Origin: Oopsacas minuta
Lineage: Eukaryota; Porifera; Hexactinellida; Lyssacinosida; Leucopsacidae
DNA: 64,000 nucleotides
Direction: 5' to 3'
Assembly (NCBI GenBank): GCA_024704765.1
Contig: JAKMXF010000297.1
Coordinates: 186,001 to 250,000, forward strand
The notes under the pieces are model-generated. The model had not been told where the DNA came from. It searched no databases and was given only the letters and a program-made list of their open reading frames with translations. Shown here piece after piece: positions 36,601-52,574 of the stretch (positions are counted from its first letter, which is position 1; the number at the start of each line of letters is the position of its first letter). Made by a program: the position numbers and the translations under genes.

Positions 36601-39600
36601 CGTGTCACTGACGTCATCAAACAAGCGCACAACGATCAGCTGAAGCCATCACCTGGTAACACCCTCAGAACAACCTTTGAGAATAACGTGAATAGACTGT
36701 TGAATCGGGCCCGTGACCAGACAGGGTCTAGCGCACAGCGAAGTCTCTCTGACTTCAATAACATGAAAGCAATGGTTGTATCAGGAGCTAAAGGTTCTAA
36801 GATTAACATATCTCAGGTTATAGCTTGTGTGGGTCAGCAGAATGTAGTGGGAAAGCGTATACCTTTCGGATTCAGACACAGGACGTTACCTCACTTCATT
36901 AAGGACGATTACGGACCTGAGAGTAGAGGTTTCGTAGAAAATTCCTATCTAGCTGGTCTCACCCCTAACGAGATGTTCTTCCACGCAATGGGAGGGAGAG
37001 AGGGACTGATTGACACAGCTGTAAAGACTTCTGAAACTGGTTAGTACTATCGAGTAAATAATATACAAATTTCACTCATTCTTTGAATCGATATATTTAC
37101 AGGTTATATTCAGAGACGTCTAATCAAGGCAATGGAGGGACTAATGGTGAAATATGACGCTACTATCCGTAACTCTAATGGACAAGTGGTACAGCTACGT
37201 TACGGAGAAGATGGAATAGACGGTGCACACATGGAGTCTCAGAACCTCAGTTCTCTTGCTATCGGAGACAAGGCCTTTGAGAGAAAATATCACTTCACTT
37301 ATAATAACGAGAGGTTAAGACAGTTTATTTTAAAATGTTATTACATTAGTTTATATATTTACACATACCAGGCAAATGAAGAAATATGTAACAGAGGATG
37401 TGATCCATGAGTTAGTAGTCAATCCAGAGGCTCAGGCTAAGTTCGAGGAAGAATTCGCTCGACTTCATGACGACCGTACAATTCTGCGAGAGATATTCAA
37501 GGATGGAAACAGTAGAGTAGTACTGCCTTGTAATCTGAATAGGATGATATGGAATGCTAGGAAAACTTTCAAAATTAGTAACAAGAATAATTCTGATCTC
37601 AATCCTCTCAGAGTAATTGAAGGTTAAAATAATAACAACCTATCTTTATAAATTACTCAACATAAATTTGAATTACGTATTTATAGGAGTGGATGAACTT
37701 TGCAAAAAATTGATCATTGTGGAAGGAGATGATCCTATCTCGAAAGAAGCTCAGTATAACGCTACACTACTAATAAACATACATTTGAGAGCTACACTCG
37801 CCTCAAAGCGAGTCATGGAGGATCACCGTCTCTCATCTCAAGCGTTTGACTGGCTACTGGGAGAGATAGAGAGTAGATTCAATTTGGCTAAGGTAATTTA
37901 GTATTAGGATATACTGATAATTAAATTAACTGCTCGATGGCAAAAGCTGTAGTATTAAACACTAGATAATGTTAGGTACAACCTGGAGAGATGGTAGGTG
38001 CTCTATCAGCACAATCTCTTGGTGAACCTGCTACACAGATGACACTGAATACATTCCATTTCGCCGGAGTCTCTGCTAAGAATGTAACTCTAGGAGTACC
38101 TAGACTAAAGGAAATTATTAATGTATCGAAAAGGCCGAAAACTCCCTCTCTGACAATATTCCTGCTAGGACAGGCTGCTAAAGATAAAGAGAAGTGCAAA
38201 GTAAACTAATTCATTAAATTTGTTTTCAAATTAATTGGTTTACATATTTATGCAGTTTCTGTTATCAGGAAGTACAATGTCGTCTGGAGCATACTACACT
38301 GAAAAAGGTTGTTGCAAATACAGCTATCTACTACGACCCAGATCCCATGAATACTGTAATTCCTCAAGATCAGGAATGGGTGAACATGTATTACGAGATG
38401 CCAGATTTCAACAAAACTAATATATCACCATGGTAAGTGTATAATACAGGGGTGGGTTAACTGGCTTTACACAACCCATTACCTAGTTGATAATTCCTTA
38501 CAATTGTTAAGTAAATCGTTTCAATACGAGGCTTCTAGTTTTTGGGAGCTAGCATTGTGTGTTAATATTTATTACATGCTTAATTCAATTCCAGGCTCTT
38601 ACGTATTGAGTTAGATCGGAGATTAATGACAGACACTAAATTGACGATGGAACAAATTTCCGAGAAAATCAATCGTTCATTCGGAGAGACTATGAGTTGT
38701 ATATTTACAGATGATAATGCTGATCAGCTGGTACTGCGGATAAGACTGGTAGATGGAGATGATAACAAATTGGGAGATGAGGAGGAAGTAGCAGACAAAG
38801 CAGAGGATGAATCCTTCCTACGTCTATGTGAGTACAATCTGCTCACAAATGTAACACTAAAGGGGGTGGAGCAGATATCTAAGGTGTATATGTACAGTCC
38901 TAATGAAGATGCTAAGAAGAGGACTATCATTACTCCAGAGGGAGAATTCAAGAAAATAACTGAGTGGATATTAGAGACAGATGGTACCAACCTACTACGA
39001 GTAAGTATTTAATAACTTTATTTATTTAACGATAATGTGTAACCATATGTACTTCCAATAGTTGCTGAGCGAACCTTCAGTAGACCCAGTACGTACATAC
39101 TCGAATGACATCTGCGAAATATTTCGCGTTCTAGGGATTGAGGCTGTAAGAAAGGCCGTTGAGAAGGAAATGAATGCTGTCATATCGTTTGATGGGTCCT
39201 ATGTCAATTACAGACATTTAGCACTGCTGTGTGATATAATGACTTGTAAAGGTCATTTAATGGCTATCACAAGACACGGAGTGAATAGACAAGATCTGGG
39301 AGTACTCATGAGATGTTCTTTTGAAGAAACTGTAAGTTTAAATAACTTGTAAATATATTTTATATATCATTAATATATGATACTCTCAGGTTGATGTGTT
39401 GTTAGACGCAGCAGTACATTCAGAGTGTGATATGATACGTGGAGTATCTGAGAACATAATACTGGGACAACTGGCTCCTATTGGTACAGGTAGTTTCGAC
39501 CTGATGCTGGATGTAGATGTGTGTAAAGATGCTATGGACATTAATCCGAGAGGCCCGGGGCTTCCAATGCCATTCCCATTCATGGCTACTCCAATGGGAC

Positions 39601-41312
39601 CAGGTCAGACCCCCATAACTAACATGACACCTTACAACTTCAGTCCGTATAATCCAAACACAACACCTGGGGCAGCTGCTTTCTCTCCTGCTCCTAGTGA
39701 GGCACACTCATGGTGGTCCTCTCCCGCCTCCCCATTTTCAGGGAATATGGCTTCTCCTTCTAGTCCCATGCTTGATCCTTCAAAGGACTTAACCAAGAGT
39801 CCCTACTACTCCCCTACATCACCCGAATACTCTCCAGCGTTCGGCAGAGATTACTCACCCTCTAGTCCTCGCTACAGTCCTACCTCTCCTTCCTATTCAC
39901 CGTCATCTAATACATACAGTCCTACTTCACCTAACTACTCTCCTACATCTCCCTCTTACTCCCCTACTAGTCCCTCTTACTCTCCCACTAGTCCGAGCTA
40001 TAGTCCCACTTCTCCTTCCTACTCTCCTACCTCTCCATCCTATTCTCCAACATCTCCATCTTACTCTCCTTCTTCTCCTTCATATTCCCCCTCCTCACCT
40101 TCTTATAGTCCGACTAGTCCATCCTACAGTCCATCTACACCTGTCTACTCTCCAGCTAGTCCCTCCTATTCTCCTACTTCTCCCTCATATTCACCATCAT
40201 CTCCCTCTTACAGCCCAACTAGCCCTTCCTACAGTCCATCTTCTCCAAGCTACTCACCTACTTCACCATCTTATACTCCTACATCTCCATCCTACTCTCC
40301 TAGTTCTCCATCTTACTCTCCCTCCTCTCCTTCTTACTCTCCGACTTCTCCTTCCTACTCCCCCTCTTCCCCCTCTTATTCTCCCTCCTCCCCTTCATAC
40401 TCGCCTTCCAACACCTACAGTCCTACCTCACCAAAGTACACACCCACATCTCCTCAATACACACCCTCTTCACCTAAATACAGTCCAACATCTCCTCAAT
40501 ACTCTCCATCCAGTCCTCGTTACTCCCCCACCTCTCCTAATATATCTCCCTCTACCCCTCAGTACAGCCCTTCATCCCCTCACTACAGCCCATCCTCTCC
40601 AGAGGGCAGTAACCAGTTAACACCCTCTCCTAAATACAGCCCTTCTTCACCGAAATATTCTCCTACCTCTCCGAAGTATTCCCCTACTTCCCCTGGTTCT
40701 GAGGTGTCACCAGAATCTCGTCAATACTCCCCCACATCTCCTCAGTACTCTCCCTCCACAGGCTCGGCCTCATCTCCTAGATACTCTCCTACATCTCCTC
40801 AGTATTCCCCCTCATCCCCACAATACTCTCCCTCGTCTCCTCAATACTCACCCACTTCTCCCCAATACTCCCCCTCATCCCCACAGTACTCCCCTACATC
40901 TCCCAAGTACACACCAGAACAACAGTCCTCAGGAGACTCTTCCAGTCCCCAATACACACCCACTTCCCCACAGTACACTCCACACACTCCAACAGATTCA
41001 GCTACCCCCTCCACTCCTTACTCACCCTCTACCCCCTCCTCTCCTAACTATACTCCTAATTATACCCCTGGATCTATAGACCCCTCCCCACCCCGCTATT
41101 CCCCCCACTCTCCTACTTACTCACCCTCCTCAGGTTACACTCCTGACCCCCACAACACCTCTCCTGACAATCTACAGTCTCCAGCTATACAGCCGATATC
41201 TCCTGATGACAGGTACTCTCCCTCTCGACCCTCGGCCTACTCCCCTGTGAGTCCAGATGGGTACAGCTCTCAGTACACACCCTCTGGTTCCGACAGGATG
41301 GATACTGACTGA
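33686..41312 (+). CDS. POLR2A: RNA polymerase II largest subunit RPB1, 17 exons
   Basis: Exons 33686-33763, 33823-34092, 34159-34317, 34379-34669, 35032-35193, 35263-35483, 35544-35801, 35868-36288, 36349-37039, 37103-37313, 37372-37622, 37687-37892, 37976-38200, 38269-38432, 38595-39000, 39062-39331 and 39390-41312 join to 2,068 residues (human 1,970). Start [19 protein letters not shown] is the clamp N-terminus; CxxC...[10 protein letters not shown] is a clamp zinc site; [10 protein letters not shown] binds the catalytic magnesium; [15 protein letters not shown] is the bridge-helix approach; [13 protein letters not shown] precedes the trigger loop; [11 protein letters not shown] and [10 protein letters not shown] lie in the later clamp/jaw. 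The last exon encodes the whole heptad tail. Codons agree across every junction. Confidence 0.97.
34740..34884. mobile_element. MITE in RPB1 intron 4
   Basis: Left end CAGTGGAACCTCGTTAATACG after TA (34738-34739). The right end, read as reverse complement, has TGGATAACCTTGTTAATC, similar with a 2-base insertion. Length about 145 bp; the right boundary is approximate. The intron is 362 bp, so the element is much of it. Confidence 0.6.
39807..41260 (+). repeat. RPB1 C-terminal heptad repeat array
   Basis: Roughly 55 YSPxSPx-like heptads, my count by eye. The first half is mostly consensus YSPTSPS alternating with YSPSSPS. The second half is mixed at position 7 (Lys, Gln, Arg, Asn) with Thr at position 2 in several units, and it loosens toward the end, finishing DRMDTD. 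Serine codons are mixed (TCN and AGY) even between identical heptads, so the array is old rather than a recent DNA-level expansion. This tail is the phosphorylation platform coupling transcription with capping, splicing and termination. Confidence 0.95.
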
Positions 41313-41846
41313 GTAGCATGTATGTAACTGTAGGAACTGTGTTATGATTCTAGACCTACTTGTTTGTTACTGTATTGGCTAGCTAGTTACTAGTGGATTA
41401 ATTATTCCTAATTACTACCTGCAGATTCAGTATGATATATTTCTATAAAATATCATTTTCTCTTATGGGATCATTGGACATGTTAGTTTAATATTACAGC
41501 TGTTTTATCGACAGCTTCCCTATGATTAAGATTGCAATAAAACACGTTTAGTATCCTCGCGTTCCTCTAAGGCTACTTTTAAACGAGTTTGAATAAACTG
41601 AATTATATTAATCGAACTTCATAATATATATGCAAATCTATATACCCTTTTCAAACCTGAAACGTGGCTATAATACTATAATTCTATAAATTTATTAATT
41701 CAGTAATTTCAGAATTAGGCAGTATCATCATAAGTAGCATGACATAGTACTAGCAAAGTACAATTGACTTGAGAGCCCTGTTTTCAGGTTCTGTAAATAC
41801 CCTGCCAATAATAGACAGGAAGCTTGTTTCACTCAGTAGTTTCAAG
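41313..41846. other. Tail-to-tail spacer between RPB1 and PYM1
   Basis: Holds the 3' untranslated regions of two convergent genes, including an AATAAA for the plus strand near 41,536. No gene or clear repeat seen. Confidence 0.5.
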
Positions 41847-42539
41847 TTACTTGATATTTAGAGCTTGTAACTGGCTTTCTATTGTCTTCATTTCTTGCAC
41901 CCATTCTCCTTTCTTTCCAACCTTAATTTCTTCTTCTTCATTCAGAGTATCTTTGCTGAGAAGTTTATCCACCTGATCTAATTTCTTTCTTAACTTATGT
42001 ATTTGCTTCTCCAGCCCTTTATTCTGTTCTGATAGTTCATCACTTATCTCTACATGTTTACTGTCTTTAGTTCCTGCAATGCTATTCTTGGATTTGATAA
42101 TCTCTACTGTAGCTTCATTACTTTTAGTAGCACCTGAAGTTTGTACCTTTTTCTTAGATTTGATAGTTTCTAGTGGGTTATCATCGTTGCTTATACCGTT
42201 CTGAAATGCGCCTTTATCAGACAATTCTTTTGGAAACAAATGGTCGTTATGCTCGGGAGAGCCAATCGATTGATTTAGAAGCTTTTTCTCTTTCTTATTT
42301 TTGCGTTTTCTCTCATTTTTTATTTGATTTTTTGTCTTAGGTAGTTGAATAGTTGGGCTCTCTTCAATTATCATTTTAGTCGGGAAATAATCATCATTGG
42401 TTTGTGCGACTCTGTGAGGAGGGACATATGCGTCTGTTTCATCAGGAGGTAAATACCCTTCTTTCACTTTTATAGGTTTTCTTGGCGTTCCATCGGGACG
42501 AAGTGCTCTCTGTATTACTCGATAACCACCAGTTGCCAT
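41847..42539 (-). CDS. PYM1: PYM1, partner of Y14-MAGO and ribosomes
   Basis: 230 residues, one exon. The N-terminus carries the PYM signature RPDGTPRKPIKVKEGYLPPDE, the part that binds the MAGOH-Y14 heterodimer. The middle is Lys-rich (KNQIKNERKRKNKKEKK). The C-terminus has KQIHKLRKKLDQVDKLL and a final helix, ESQLQALNIK, like the 40S-binding end of PYM. PYM1 removes exon-junction complexes from translated mRNA and enhances translation of spliced messages. Human PYM1 is about 204 residues. It runs divergently from MGMT across a 728-bp gap. Confidence 0.92.
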   Translation of the reverse strand: MATGGYRVIQRALRPDGTPRKPIKVKEGYLPPDETDAYVPPHRVAQTNDDYFPTKMIIEESPTIQLPKTKNQIKNERKRKNKKEKKLLNQSIGSPEHNDHLFPKELSDKGAFQNGISNDDNPLETIKSKKKVQTSGATKSNEATVEIIKSKNSIAGTKDSKHVEISDELSEQNKGLEKQIHKLRKKLDQVDKLLSKDTLNEEEEIKVGKKGEWVQEMKTIESQLQALNIK

Positions 42540-42718
42540 GAGTCAAACAATTTCTCGAGAGTATATAACCAGTAAAATTCGTATTTATACTTTATAGCTA
42601 TAGATAGAATTTATATTTTACCAGATTACTACTGTAAACCTCGGTTAAATGGAAGCAAGGAAATTTGAATTAAAAGAATGAATTAAATTGAAAATAAAGT
42701 TAAAATCAAATACAAGAA

Positions 42719-42803
42719 GCAGTTTCCCACAGTTTCGCACAGTTTCCAGCAATTTCGCAGAGTTTCGCAGAGTTTCCCGCGGTTTCCAGCAGCTTCTAGC
42801 AAC
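42719..42803. repeat. 10-bp-period tandem repeat (CAGTTTCCCG-like)
   Basis: About eight imperfect copies of a 10-base unit (AGTTTCGCAC, AGTTTCCAGC, AGTTTCGCAG, AGTTTCCCGC and variants). It is more GC-rich than its AT-rich surroundings, in the PYM1-MGMT divergent spacer. Its left neighbour at 42631 starts ACTGTAAACCTCGGTTAAAT, like a MITE end, but no right end is found. Confidence 0.8.
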
Positions 42804-43015
42804 ATATGGTGAATATCTGTTACTTTAGTACATAAAGCAAACAAATTTCAAAATTGTGGTAGATTCATACCTTCAACGGTTACACTGGGGTAATCGGGGG
42901 ATGCTGAGTCCGAATATGATTTTGTAAATAACATATTGTGGATATTTGTTTACTTTTAGGGAAATATGTAATTCTGTATATTTTTGTTTATCAATTGCCC
43001 AAATACATTTAACCA

Positions 43016-43078
43016 CTACACGAAAGAGGTTTTTTATACACGAAAAGGGGTAATTGTGCACGAAGCAGGCTGATTGTG
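43016..43078. repeat. Three imperfect ~21-bp CACGAA repeats
   Basis: ACACGAAAGAGG, ACACGAAAAGGGG and GCACGAAGCAGG start about 21 bases apart, each followed by a T/G-rich stretch. They lie 190 bp upstream of the MGMT start. The rest of the spacer 42540-43267 holds only this, the 10-bp array and AT-rich sequence. Confidence 0.55.
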
Positions 43079-43267
43079 CTTTTGCATTATGAGCTTGGTG
43101 AATTCAATTTTATCTTTATTCATGTTTAATTGTTTTAGTAACCTTCTAAACTAAACTCTTTCATTTTGTATTGCTTTTTGTACTGAAATTCATTCAAATT
43201 TCCTTGCGTCCCTTATCCTGTTCTATAGAGGTTTCTGGTGTATTCATAGCTCTGATACGAATTTATA

Positions 43268-43774
43268 ATGGAATATTACGGCACTTATTCTTCACCTTTC
43301 GGCCTTCTAACAATTAATTTTGATGACAAAGGTGTTTCACAACTACAGTGGTCCTCCACTACAGCAATAGAATGCGACAATACTTGTACTGATAATAAAC
43401 ACTTCACTCAAGCAATCGCTTGGCTAGATTATTATTTCGGTAAAACTAACGAAAAAGTAGAATTACCCCAATTAAATTTGGACAAATATACTGCATTTCA
43501 TACAAAAGTGTGGAGGGTTTTGTTAGAAAAAACGAAAGAGGGAATGAGCTTGTCCTATTCAGACTTGGCTCAGCTGATTGGCTCTCCCCACGCGGCACGA
43601 GCAGTGGGTACAGCAATGAAACGCAACCCACTCCCTCTATTTATACCATGTCATCGTGTGCTCCCTAAGAGAGGCGGTTTCGGAAGCTACTCAGGAGGAC
43701 ATGGAGCTAGTACAAAGAAACAATTACTGGAACATGAAGCTAGAGTAGTGAAGCAACGCAAACAACTAGAATGA
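43268..43774 (+). CDS. MGMT: Methylated-DNA--cysteine methyltransferase (O6-methylguanine repair)
   Basis: 168 residues, one exon. The active-site motif is PCHRV with acceptor Cys128, preceded by the helix-turn-helix AARAVGTAMKRNPLP and followed by GSYSGG. The N-terminal domain is short (starts MEYYGTYSSPFGLL), closer in length to bacterial Ogt than to human MGMT (207). The protein transfers the alkyl group from O6-alkylguanine to its own cysteine, once only. Its 3' end is 100 bp from the 3' end of convergent AIMP2. Confidence 0.95.
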   Translation: MEYYGTYSSPFGLLTINFDDKGVSQLQWSSTTAIECDNTCTDNKHFTQAIAWLDYYFGKTNEKVELPQLNLDKYTAFHTKVWRVLLEKTKEGMSLSYSDLAQLIGSPHAARAVGTAMKRNPLPLFIPCHRVLPKRGGFGSYSGGHGASTKKQLLEHEARVVKQRKQLE

Positions 43775-43874
43775 TAGATGAACTAACTATTGAATGTATA
43801 AACTTAGAGAATAGTTAATTATTACTAAACTAATAAACATTTCTAATTTCGTATATTTATCTATACCAGTACCT

Positions 43875-44987
43875 CTAAGACTGTGGTATAGTAAATAGAG
43901 GCTGTAGAGTTGGTAGAGAGAAGGGTAGTTCTAGACTAGTCTGCTTGATCCACTCAGTCACATTCTTCTGTAACTTTATCTCTTCTAAGATATTACGATT
44001 TGTAAGGTAAGAGAAAGCTACAATATCTGCTAGAGACATTTGGTCCCCTACTAGCCAGCGATTCTTCCCAAAGTGTGCATTTAGATTTTTGATAAGATTC
44101 TGTTTCTCTTTGCTAGATCCAGCTAACAGTTGCATAGAGAATGAATTGATCCAGTGGTCTATCTCAGTAGCTATCTGAGGAGTAGATTCCTCGTATAGAT
44201 CTTCTGCATACAGTCTACACAGATACTTGGCTATAGTGTGATCACAGTATATAGTAGTCTGAGAAGCTGATATTTGTAGAGTTGGTTTATCTGCCTCTCC
44301 TTTCCATATAAGAGTTAGTATTAGTTTTGGCTGGATAGACTTTTCCACATGTTGTAGTAAGGTAGAACTGAGAGGATATGGAGTAGAGAGGGTAGAGTGA
44401 CACATACTCCTCCAAGATACAGGAGTATATTTTTGAAGGTGTGAAAATACGAGAAGTGTCGCTGAAGGTGGATTGTCTGGATGACACTTTACGACAGCAT
44501 CAACAGGGATAGGAGGAGGTTGAATAGTGGATTGTTTAGCAGGTTCAGGTGTGCTACGAGGAGATGCAGTTCTTCTCTGCTGCTTCAATAAATTCATTTC
44601 GTGTTTGAGATTAGTCACCATCTGATTGATACTATCTTGTCTCTTTTCTAACTTTGCGAATTGGTTTCCCCTGTCTACCTTGTTTGATTCTGACTCTCTT
44701 TCTAATTGGAGAGTTTTCTTATTACAAGCATCAACGCGTGTTTTGAGAGATCCCAGTTCCTTCTCTATTTCCAAATGTACGCTCTCAAGCTGTCGCAAAT
44801 CATCCTCTGAATACGAGCTAACGTCATTCGACACGTTCATCTCTCCACTAGCACTAGAGGGCGGCCGAGCAGGGAAATAAGGTGCCATACGGTACATACC
44901 AGAGGTGGATGGGTATACAGGTTCATTAGGAAATGTGTATGGACGCATGTGATACATTGGCTGGACAGGAGTCGAACGAGCAGCCAT
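43875..44987 (-). CDS. AIMP2: AIMP2 scaffold of the multi-tRNA-synthetase complex
   Basis: 370 residues, one exon (human 320). N-terminus MYHMRPYTFP and MYRMAPY resemble the lysyl-tRNA-synthetase-binding start of AIMP2. A leucine-zipper-like coiled coil occupies about 65-145, followed by a Pro/Ser linker. The C-terminal glutathione-transferase-like domain has LTLIWKGE, the AIMP2-typical QLLAGSSKEKQNLIKNLNAHFG and WLVGDQMSLADIVAFSYL. AIMP2 holds the animal multisynthetase complex together. The first 20 residues before MYHM may be an extension or a later ATG may be used. Confidence 0.9.
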   Translation of the reverse strand: MAARSTPVQPMYHMRPYTFPNEPVYPSTSGMYRMAPYFPARPPSSASGEMNVSNDVSSYSEDDLRQLESVHLEIEKELGSLKTRVDACNKKTLQLERESESNKVDRGNQFAKLEKRQDSINQMVTNLKHEMNLLKQQRRTASPRSTPEPAKQSTIQPPPIPVDAVVKCHPDNPPSATLLVFSHLQKYTPVSWRSMCHSTLSTPYPLSSTLLQHVEKSIQPKLILTLIWKGEADKPTLQISASQTTIYCDHTIAKYLCRLYAEDLYEESTPQIATEIDHWINSFSMQLLAGSSKEKQNLIKNLNAHFGKNRWLVGDQMSLADIVAFSYLTNRNILEEIKLQKNVTEWIKQTSLELPFSLPTLQPLFTIPQS

Positions 44988-45585
44988 TATATCTAATTAC
45001 AAATATTATTATATGTTATACCCTCGCTGATCAGAACAGCACACTGTTCCAATTGCAAAATATTTGGCTCGGTTTAGCGAAATGCATTGAAACAATACTA
45101 TAGGATTTTGGAGTGCATCTTTTAGAAAGTTGTATAAACAATGAAAAAGGTCAAGTTAGAAAATTCACAACCGACGAATGTATGACATAATTGTCACCTT
45201 TTTTGATATTTGAGAAATCATATTATTTATCAACCACTGCTCATCTAATATACTTGATAAATGTTTGAAAATATAATCGCATGTACTCAACACGCCAAAA
45301 TGTCCCAACATAATGATATTGACCAAATATAATCTCATCATGGGATTATTACGTCATCAATATTATACAAAAATTCACGTATTCCGATACTTTATGATAA
45401 TTTTCTAGAAATCTAGGTACGTGGCACCAAGATTGCTATCGCAACTTCAAAATTCATAAAATTTCAAATATTTTTGATTTCGAGGAAAGTAGTACTGAAA
45501 CAGAAGTGGTTGTGTTTGGAGAACGACATAATGTTTTAATAGAGAATAAACGTAATAATAAATCACTGATAAATAGTGAATGAAT
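44988..45585. other. Spacer between AIMP2 and the glutathione transferases
   Basis: About 600 bp of AT-rich sequence. It should contain the AIMP2 promoter and the 3' end of the downstream GST. No gene, repeat or RNA seen. Confidence 0.5.
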
Positions 45586-46281
45586 TCAACCATCAATTGG
45601 GTGATCTATCCCTCCCCACCCAGCGTATCTACTGTTTATTGGATATTTCAGAAATCTAGATGACGTCATATACGCTTTGATAGCGGGAAGCTCTCCAAAC
45701 CTGTTAGCATAGCCTACGAAGAGTGGGTACTTTTCTCGTAATACCGGTAACAACAAGAAGTGAGTATCTATTATCTCATAGAATATGAAATCTACATATG
45801 TCAGTTCATCCCCTGCAAGCCATATGTTCTTATTCAAAATCTTCACAATAGGTTCAATGAATTTACTTTCTATTGAGATAAGGTATTTCTCTAACAACTG
45901 TGTATATTTTTGATCGTAAGAAACAGCCCAATAAGCTACATGCCAATCATATAACACATTCTCTATCATAGAAACAAATCCTCTTTCCTCAATACTCTTT
46001 CCTACCAAATCATTCTTGTCTGCGATGTACCTTGTAATAGCATTACTCTCTGTCAACTTGTAATCTCCGTCTATATAATAGGGAAGATTAGGGAAATCTA
46101 ACCCTAGGTTGTATTTTACATTAAACCAATCACTCTTATCATATTCAGGTGGATCACCCTGCTTGTACAGGATCTCTTCATATGGAGTGTTAGTGTATTC
46201 TAATAGGAGTCTGATTTGTTGAGCTATTCCACGTGTCTTCCAATATCCCAATACACGTACTACTTTATTTACCTCTGCCAT
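45586..46281 (-). CDS. Mu-like glutathione S-transferase, copy 1
   Basis: 231 residues, one exon. VLGYWKTRGIAQQIRLLLEYTNTPYEE carries the catalytic Tyr of mu-class enzymes (GYWxxRG). LGLDFPNLPYYIDGDYKLTESNAI is the glutathione-binding loop with the usual Pro and Ser positions. The C-terminal domain includes WLAGDELTYVDFIFYEI, the N-capping/hydrophobic staple region. It conjugates glutathione to electrophiles. Compared with copy 2 it is diverged mainly in the C-terminal half that shapes the substrate pocket. Vertebrate mu genes have about eight exons; this one has none interrupted. Confidence 0.9.
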   Translation of the reverse strand: MAEVNKVVRVLGYWKTRGIAQQIRLLLEYTNTPYEEILYKQGDPPEYDKSDWFNVKYNLGLDFPNLPYYIDGDYKLTESNAITRYIADKNDLVGKSIEERGFVSMIENVLYDWHVAYWAVSYDQKYTQLLEKYLISIESKFIEPIVKILNKNIWLAGDELTYVDFIFYEIIDTHFLLLPVLREKYPLFVGYANRFGELPAIKAYMTSSRFLKYPINSRYAGWGGIDHPIDG

Positions 46282-46558
46282 ATTGTATTTATACTAATTG
46301 CCTAGATAAATGCGGACTTCACTTATATTATATTTTGCTTTGGAATGACTAATTAAAATTATACTGTTCCTATTGAATACAACCTCCAAGTGGAAGTGCT
46401 GATTCGACAAAAAAGGTCCCTAAACTATCAACAAATTACTAATATAATTATTCGAAATAATCTAACTCACAAATAGAATTCAATTCTAGAAAACTATAGA
46501 GTAAATAATAATAAAGTAAGGGCCTAAAAGCAATAGCATTCAAAGATACATAAGCTCT

Positions 46559-47242
46559 CTATATGGAGTCTCCCTTGCCACCCCAAGATGCAATCTTATT
46601 GTTGAATGGATAGCTGATATATTCCGCAGACTCCATATAAGACTTGATAGCAGGTAGAGCTTCAATCTTCTTTGTATATTCCAATAGTTTAGGATACTTT
46701 TCTTTAAAAGAAGGATCCATAGCAAAAGCTACTATTAAGTATTCATAGAGCATAAAGTCTACAAAAGTTGTTTCATCTCCTATAACCCATGGTCCCTTCT
46801 CGAGGATACTAGCAAACTTCTGAAGGTACTTAGCCTCAACATCCTTCAATAAATTGGCCTTCTGTCCCTCAAAATCAGGAGAATAAGCAGCTTTCGAATT
46901 TTGGGTTCTCCAAGTACAAATAACTTCTTCCACCATTCTTACCCGTGCTCTGGTTTCTGGATCTTTCCCAAGGAGATTATTCTTATCAGCTATGTAACGA
47001 ATTATAGCACCGCTCTCCGTTATCTTGAAATCTCCGTCAATGTAATAAGGAAGATTCGGGAAATCTAACCCTAAGGTAAACTTAACGTCACGCCAGGACT
47101 TAGAAGAATATTCAGGGGCATCTCCTAGCTCGTATAACTCATCCTGAAAAGGAGTGTTAGTGTATTTGAGTAGCATTCGTATTGGTTGAGCTAATCCTCT
47201 GATCTTCCAGTATCCAAGTTTAGGTTTTTGTTGTTCTGCCAT
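46559..47242 (-). CDS. Mu-like glutathione S-transferase, copy 2
   Basis: 227 residues, one exon, 277 bp upstream of copy 1 in the same direction, so the two are tandem duplicates. LGYWKIRGLAQPIRMLLKYTNTP (catalytic Tyr), LGLDFPNLPYYIDGDFKITESGAI and WVIGDETTFVDFMLYEYL give the same mu-type pattern. The glutathione site is better conserved between copies than the second domain, as expected when paralogues diverge in substrate choice. Confidence 0.92.
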   Translation of the reverse strand: MAEQQKPKLGYWKIRGLAQPIRMLLKYTNTPFQDELYELGDAPEYSSKSWRDVKFTLGLDFPNLPYYIDGDFKITESGAIIRYIADKNNLLGKDPETRARVRMVEEVICTWRTQNSKAAYSPDFEGQKANLLKDVEAKYLQKFASILEKGPWVIGDETTFVDFMLYEYLIVAFAMDPSFKEKYPKLLEYTKKIEALPAIKSYMESAEYISYPFNNKIASWGGKGDSI

Positions 47243-47681
47243 TTAGTCTACAATTTAATGAATGGTATATATACATTATATGTATTCGTCAATGTGTGCA
47301 ATTGACCAATTTAATAATAAAATAACTTGTCAAAGCCAAAGTATTAGATCTAGAATTCTAGATTCTAGAATCATGCTATCCTCCTAGCAAATTAAAGATA
47401 AGATGATAGCCAGCAATACGATAATTTCAGTTATAAGATGTTCTTATAACTGGCATCCACTGTATTCCTCATTTATAGTAATGTCCGCTAACGCCCTTAC
47501 CCAGTGCAGCGTATATTCATTAAACCAACATAACATGTATAATCAGCATATTTACAGCTAGAATAATACCTGTATCTTGGAGAATAACGTCATATTATGA
47601 TTAATATATATATATATATATATATATATAACCTAAATCTGTAATAAATATCCTGGAGAATTGTAATTACATTTTGTAGGA
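47243..47681. other. Spacer upstream of GST copy 2 with a TA microsatellite
   Basis: Divided between the GST promoter and the 3' side of MCM8. A (TA)n run of about 28 bases lies at about 47,603-47,631, 50 bp beyond the MCM8 stop codon. Nothing else supportable. Confidence 0.6.
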
Positions 47682-52368
<4,687 letters not shown>

Positions 52369-52574
52369 CCTAACTTAACCAGGCTATTAGAATAGCCAGT
52401 AGCTATAGTAGATTATGTTGCAAAATTAATGGTATCGAGGAAGAGGGAATTTGTAGGTGAAGGTTTATACTAATTGCATAAGAAAACTACGTAATCGTGG
52501 GATAGATTTAGTCATTGGCTTAATATTACAGAGGTTCACTCAGAGGAGTTAACTTATCCCAACAAGATTGTGTA

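Noticed and set aside
39420-39707. 95-residue minus-strand open frame
   Set aside because: Antisense of the RPB1 region just before the heptad tail; shadow frame.
42631-42718. Another CAGT-type MITE starting ACTGTAAACCTCGGTTAAAT
   Set aside because: Left end resembles the family, but no right end or second TA was found within the spacer.
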